Notes under the pieces: model-generated | What the model was told of the DNA's origin: nothing | The model's database searches: none | The model's input: the letters and a program-made list of their open reading frames with translations, nothing else | NCBI GenBank assembly: GCA_964400885.1 | Contig: CAYNWH010000023.1 | Location: forward strand, 1-9,076 | Length of the DNA stretch: 9,076 nucleotides | Source: CAYNWH01 sp964400885 | Lineage (GTDB): Bacteria; Patescibacteriota; Patescibacteriia; CAIXNZ01 | Reading direction: 5' to 3' | Translations under genes and position numbers: made by a program | Shown: positions 6,548 to 9,076 of the stretch, piece by piece | Numbering within the stretch: position 1 is the stretch's first letter | Layout: each line of letters starts with the position of its first letter

Positions 6548-6562
6548 GGAATTTTTAAATAG

Positions 6563-7372
6563 TTAAGAGAGATTATTAAGCGGTACTTCAAAAAAAGCGC
6601 CTTCTTCATTCTCTAATTTAACACTAACTGATTGTTTTAAAAGATGCCATTCCATGACCTGCCCCTTGCCCCGTGGAGTTTTAACTTGAGTACCTAAGGC
6701 AGGAAATTTTTCTGACAATTGTTTATATAAATCATTTTCATAGCGCAGGCAACATTTTAACCGATTGCAAATACCGGAAAGCCTTTCCGCACCGCGATGA
6801 GAAACCTGCTGCAATTCAGCCTGTTCAGCACTAACATTGCCTAAAACCTTCAGATGAGACTTACAGCATTGAACAATGCCGCAAGCGCCTATATCGCCAT
6901 TTATTTTCGCTTCATCACGAACGCCTAATTGCTGCAAGCGAATATTTTTTTGAAAATTTTTCGTTAATTCTTTAACTAATTGCCTAAAATCAACACGGCT
7001 TTCCGCAATAAAGGCAAAAGTAATTTTCTGATCATCAAAAGAGAAATGAACATCTATTAATTTCATGGGCAATTGATTTTTGTCAATCATCTTTTTACAA
7101 GCAAATAAAATCTTATCTTTACCTTTTTCATAATTGGCTAACTTTTCTAAATCCTTAACTGTGGCCTTGCTAATTATATCGCCTATTATTTCCTGCTGAT
7201 ATAGTTGTTTAGCTGATTCCTCTCTTAAATCTTTAATCTCAATAACTTTAGCGATTTCCTTATTTGAATTAATTTCAACAATAACATAATCGCCTGATTT
7301 AAGTTCTAAATCATTAACTTTAAAGGGATATAATTTGTCCCATAAATTAATTTGTATTTCTGCAATCTTCAT
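6563..7372 (-). CDS. PSP1 C-terminal domain protein, RicT/YaaT-like
   Basis: This 269-aa soluble protein belongs to the PSP1-domain family; in Bacillus subtilis RicT (YaaT) works with RicA and RicF in RNase Y-dependent mRNA maturation and binds an FeS cluster. The conserved core is visible: VDFRQLVKEL (127-136), RLQQLGVRDEAK (145-156), IGACGIVQCC (161-170) and SGICNRLKCCLRYE (199-212). The six cysteines 164, 169, 170, 202, 207 and 208 form a repeated CX4CC pattern as in RicT. The C-terminus (about 225-267) looks like a small beta domain with TPRGKGQV. The ATG at 7372 has no evident Shine-Dalgarno. It sits alone between two probable termination signals, downstream of tsf. No ricA or ricF genes are in the window, so membership of such a complex cannot be judged. 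Confidence 0.88.
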   Translation of the reverse strand: MKIAEIQINLWDKLYPFKVNDLELKSGDYVIVEINSNKEIAKVIEIKDLREESAKQLYQQEIIGDIISKATVKDLEKLANYEKGKDKILFACKKMIDKNQLPMKLIDVHFSFDDQKITFAFIAESRVDFRQLVKELTKNFQKNIRLQQLGVRDEAKINGDIGACGIVQCCKSHLKVLGNVSAEQAELQQVSHRGAERLSGICNRLKCCLRYENDLYKQLSEKFPALGTQVKTPRGKGQVMEWHLLKQSVSVKLENEEGAFFEVPLNNLS

Positions 7373-7387
7373 AATAATTTAAAGGTT

Positions 7388-7442
7388 TCAAAGTATAAAG
7401 TAAAAAGTTAATTCACTTTCAACTCTCAACTTTCTACTTTTA
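7388..7442. repeat. Heptanucleotide inverted tandem repeat, candidate terminator of rpsB-tsf
   Basis: Three 7-nt units of the form NNAAAGT (7388-7408: TCAAAGT, ATAAAGT, AAAAAGT) face four units of the form ACTTTNN (7415-7442: ACTTTCA, ACTCTCA, ACTTTCT, ACTTTTA) across a 6-nt spacer. The arms fold into a hairpin: 7397-7409 pairs with 7428-7440 over 13 positions with one mismatch. On the minus strand this lies 9 nt past the tsf stop and the 3' arm is T-rich, so it could terminate rpsB-tsf transcription. The heptad regularity goes beyond what a terminator needs. Confidence 0.6.
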
Positions 7443-7448
7443 ACTAAA

Positions 7449-8036
7449 TTAAATTTGTTTCCTACAAAAACTGCCGACTTTAATTTTTTCGCCTAAACTA
7501 GCGATTTTTTCATTGATTAAATCCTCAATAGTAATATCTTCATTCTTTATAAAGGGCTGTTTTAATAAACAAACTTCTTCATACCATTTTTCCAGTTTAC
7601 CTTCCATAATCTTATCAAACATATTTTCTGGTTTTCCTTCAGCCAAAAGCTGATCTTTAAGCAAATCTTTTTCTTTATTTAAAACATCTGCTGGTATATC
7701 TTCTGGGCTTAAATATAACGGATTTTGAGCAGTTATCTGCATTGCCAAATCATTAGCTAAATTTTTGAATTCTTCATTTTTAGCCACAAAATCAGTTTCG
7801 CAATTTAGTTCAACTAAGGCCCCAATTTTATTATTAGCATGAATATAAGCATAAATTATACCTTCTGAAGCTTCCTTATCTGCTCTCTTATTAGCTATCT
7901 TAGCACCTTTTTTTCTCAAGATTTCTATCGCTTTATCTAAATCGCCATTAGTTTCTTCTAATGCTTCTTTGCAATCAGCGACACCAGCACCAGTTTGATT
8001 TCTTAATTTAGTAATTAAATCTAAATCTATTTTCAT
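7449..8036 (-). CDS. tsf: Translation elongation factor Ts
   Basis: EF-Ts is the guanine-nucleotide exchange factor that regenerates EF-Tu-GTP during protein synthesis. The 195-aa product has the N-terminal UBA-like domain (about 1-45) with LRNQTGAGVADCKEAL (11-26), and the core motif LNCETDFVAKN (77-87). At 195 aa it is a short form, similar in length to the Thermus protein and lacking the long coiled-coil insertion of Escherichia coli EF-Ts (283 aa). The C-terminus KIKVGSFCRKQ keeps the usual hydrophobic-plus-Arg pattern. It follows rpsB by 22 nt, the gene pair found in most bacteria. Upstream AAGAGA close to the ATG is at best a weak ribosome-binding site. A repeat-based hairpin follows the stop. 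Confidence 0.97.
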   Translation of the reverse strand: MKIDLDLITKLRNQTGAGVADCKEALEETNGDLDKAIEILRKKGAKIANKRADKEASEGIIYAYIHANNKIGALVELNCETDFVAKNEEFKNLANDLAMQITAQNPLYLSPEDIPADVLNKEKDLLKDQLLAEGKPENMFDKIMEGKLEKWYEEVCLLKQPFIKNEDITIEDLINEKIASLGEKIKVGSFCRKQI

Positions 8037-8058
8037 ATTTCTCTTAATTAATAATAAA

Positions 8059-8784
8059 TTATTTTGTTTTTCCTTCTTTTTCTGTCGATCTTATTTGATT
8101 ATCTTTTTTATATTCAATAATACAATCAGCTATATAGGCAATAATTAAATCAATTGCTTTAGTTGCATCATCATTAGCAGGAATAACATAAGTGATGCCT
8201 TCAGGATTAGTATTTGTATCACAAATGCCTATAATAGGAATTTCCTTTTTACGGGCTTCTAGAATGGCTGTCTTTTCATTTTTCACATCCCAGACAAAAA
8301 TAGCTTCTGGCAATTTTTCCATATCTTTAACTCCAGAGATGACTGAATGCAATTTTTTTATCTCTCGCTCAAAGTTTAATTGTTCTTTTTTTGTATATTT
8401 AGCTAATTCTCCACTTTCTTTTTTTTGCAGCAAATCTTTATATTTTTTTCCTAATTTAATCACAGTTGAAAAATTGGTCAAAAATCCGCCTAGCCATCTT
8501 TCTGTGATATAAGGCATACCGCATTTTTTAGCTTCTTTCTCTATGACTGCCTGAACTTGTTTTTTTGTACCCAAAAATAAAATAGTTCCACCTTTAGAAA
8601 CTATCTCTTTGATAAATTCTTGAACTTCTTGCAGCTGCGTTACACTCTTTTCTAAATCAATAATATGCACTCCATTTCTAATGCCATAAATATATGGTTT
8701 CATTTTTGGATGCCAGCGTGAAGGTTGATGGCCAAAATGCGCACCAGCCTTTAGCAATTCTAAAACTGTTGGTACTTTTATCAT
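8059..8784 (-). CDS. rpsB: 30S ribosomal protein S2
   Basis: S2 is a small-subunit ribosomal protein needed for S1 binding and initiation in model bacteria. The 241-aa protein shows the family landmarks: LLKAGAHFGHQ (10-20), RWHPKMKPYIYGIRNGVHIIDL (23-44), FLGTKKQ (70-76), ERWLGGFLTNF (95-105), the helical arm (about 106-150), PEAIFVWD (159-166) and GICDTNTNPE (186-195). I chose ATG at 8784, not the in-frame ATG at 8805: the shorter start gives MIKVPTVLELLKAG, typical of S2, and has AAAGGA 5 nt upstream, the only well-placed Shine-Dalgarno in the window. A second SD-like GGAGGT lies 13 nt from the ATG and overlaps the rejected start. tsf follows after 22 nt. Confidence 0.97.
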   Translation of the reverse strand: MIKVPTVLELLKAGAHFGHQPSRWHPKMKPYIYGIRNGVHIIDLEKSVTQLQEVQEFIKEIVSKGGTILFLGTKKQVQAVIEKEAKKCGMPYITERWLGGFLTNFSTVIKLGKKYKDLLQKKESGELAKYTKKEQLNFEREIKKLHSVISGVKDMEKLPEAIFVWDVKNEKTAILEARKKEIPIIGICDTNTNPEGITYVIPANDDATKAIDLIIAYIADCIIEYKKDNQIRSTEKEGKTK

Positions 8785-8832
8785 ATTTTTCCTTTCTACC
8801 TCCATCCAGCGCCCTTTTTAATTTAGGACATA

Positions 8833-8849
8833 TCCTGCCCAAGGCAGGA
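8833..8849 (-). promoter_or_regulatory. GC-rich hairpin in the rpsB leader
   Basis: TCCTGCC (8833-8839) and GGCAGGA (8843-8849) form a perfect 7-bp stem with a 3-nt loop. It is unusually GC-rich for this window and lies about 50 nt before the rpsB start, inside the predicted leader. No U-run follows, so it is not an ordinary terminator. In gammaproteobacteria the rpsB leader is the target of S2 autoregulation; whether this hairpin does the same is inference. It could also be a dispersed palindromic repeat. Confidence 0.45.
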
Positions 8850-8914
8850 CAAGGAAATAATGCCAGATGTGTGAGATTAAATGAGTAAATTAAATTTATT
8901 AAAACTTGATTCCT

Positions 8915-8943
8915 ATTTTAACATATAGCTTTTAAAAAAGCAA
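8915..8943 (-). promoter_or_regulatory. Predicted promoter of rpsB-tsf
   Basis: On the minus strand TTGCTT (8943-8938) and TAAAAT (8920-8915) are separated by 17 nt, and TGT precedes the -10, making it extended. Transcription would begin near 8908, giving a leader of about 124 nt that contains the GC-rich hairpin and the rpsB Shine-Dalgarno. Its position just after the upstream gene's stop fits an independent rpsB-tsf unit. Confidence 0.55.
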
Positions 8944-8956
8944 GAGTTTAAAACCA

Positions 8957-9076
8957 TTAGGCCTTTCTCAACGCCACATCCAAATTCACAATCTGTTCTT
9001 TTTGGACCAGGTCAACCGGCTTGATTTCCTTGGATTGGTAACCGGCTTTTTCTGTTAATAGCTGGTAAATATTTTT
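8957..9076 (-). CDS. C-terminal end of an unidentified gene (partial)
   Basis: An open frame enters from the right edge and ends at TAA (8959-8957), giving 39 codons of a protein's C-terminus. The peptide starts KNIYQLLTEKAGYQ and ends NLDVALRKA. The sequence looks like real coding sequence: balanced charged and hydrophobic residues, no low complexity, and the same strand as all other genes. Its stop is followed within 14 nt by the rpsB promoter, which fits the end of a neighbouring transcription unit. The fragment is too short for me to assign a family. The start lies outside the window. Confidence 0.6.
   Translation of the reverse strand, partial: KNIYQLLTEKAGYQSKEIKPVDLVQKEQIVNLDVALRKA

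Noticed and set aside
8192..8512. 106-codon open frame on the plus strand
   Set aside because: It is antisense to rpsB and its peptide, rich in Ser and Phe, is a typical reverse-strand shadow.
8785..8805. Upstream in-frame ATG giving a seven-residue longer S2
   Set aside because: The extension is encoded by the Shine-Dalgarno region itself, and S2 proteins normally start near MIKVPTVLELLKAG.
8694..8888. 64-codon open frame on the plus strand across the rpsB start and leader
   Set aside because: It overlaps the rpsB start, Shine-Dalgarno and leader hairpin on the opposite strand and has no coding features.
40..8959. No TGA among the stop codons (all TAA except one TAG), hinting at UGA recoding as in Gracilibacteria
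   Set aside because: All genes read through at full family length without internal TGA under the standard bacterial code, so low G+C alone explains the TAA preference.
1..9076. CRISPR array, tRNA, insertion sequence or phage features
   Set aside because: I found no repeat-spacer pattern, cloverleaf, transposase or terminal inverted repeat on either strand; the 7-nt repeats at 7388-7442 are too short and contiguous for CRISPR.

Overview
The window (roughly one-third G+C) carries all its recognisable genes on the minus strand, so transcription runs from high to low coordinates. Low G+C, very short intergenic gaps, few Shine-Dalgarno sequences, a short EF-Ts and a 3b-type NiFe hydrogenase operon together suggest an uncultivated small-genome bacterium of the Candidate Phyla Radiation (Patescibacteria, Parcubacteria-like). 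That placement is inference; no rRNA is present to test it.

Layout in the direction of transcription: (1) the last 39 codons of an unrecognised gene (9076-8957). (2) A promoter and a leader of about 124 nt with a GC-rich hairpin, then rpsB (ribosomal protein S2) and tsf (EF-Ts), ending at a heptanucleotide inverted repeat that may act as a terminator. (3) A PSP1-domain protein of the RicT/YaaT type with its CX4CC...CX4CC cysteine pattern. (4) A hairpin with promoter-like elements, a 98-aa single-pass membrane protein of unknown function, and gap (glyceraldehyde-3-phosphate dehydrogenase), closed by a clear rho-independent terminator at 5132-5091. (5) A 205-nt intergenic stretch with an extended -10 promoter placed almost on top of the next start codon. 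(6) A tightly packed seven-gene hydrogenase operon: hydB, hydG, a 131-aa membrane-anchored Cys/His protein, hypC, a ten-helix EamA/DMT permease, a 258-aa protein resembling DUF6390, and hydD (small subunit).

HydB (iron-sulfur), HydG (FAD/NAD(P) and 2Fe-2S) and HydD (small subunit) form the electron-transfer half of a cytoplasmic group 3b hydrogenase/sulfhydrogenase, which couples H2 to NAD(P)(H) and may reduce sulfur. HypC is the chaperone that delivers the Fe(CN)2CO unit to the large subunit. The catalytic large subunit HydA is not in the window; it may lie beyond position 1.

The most interesting part is the block between hydG and hydD (3102-836). Four genes interrupt the usual hydB-hydG-hydD-hydA order, with gaps of 6 nt or less, or overlaps. 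The 258-aa protein has a C-terminal half that can be aligned by eye with the HypC encoded two genes upstream, including a cysteine (Cys160) opposite HypC's essential Cys2. This suggests a second, HypC-like maturation factor.
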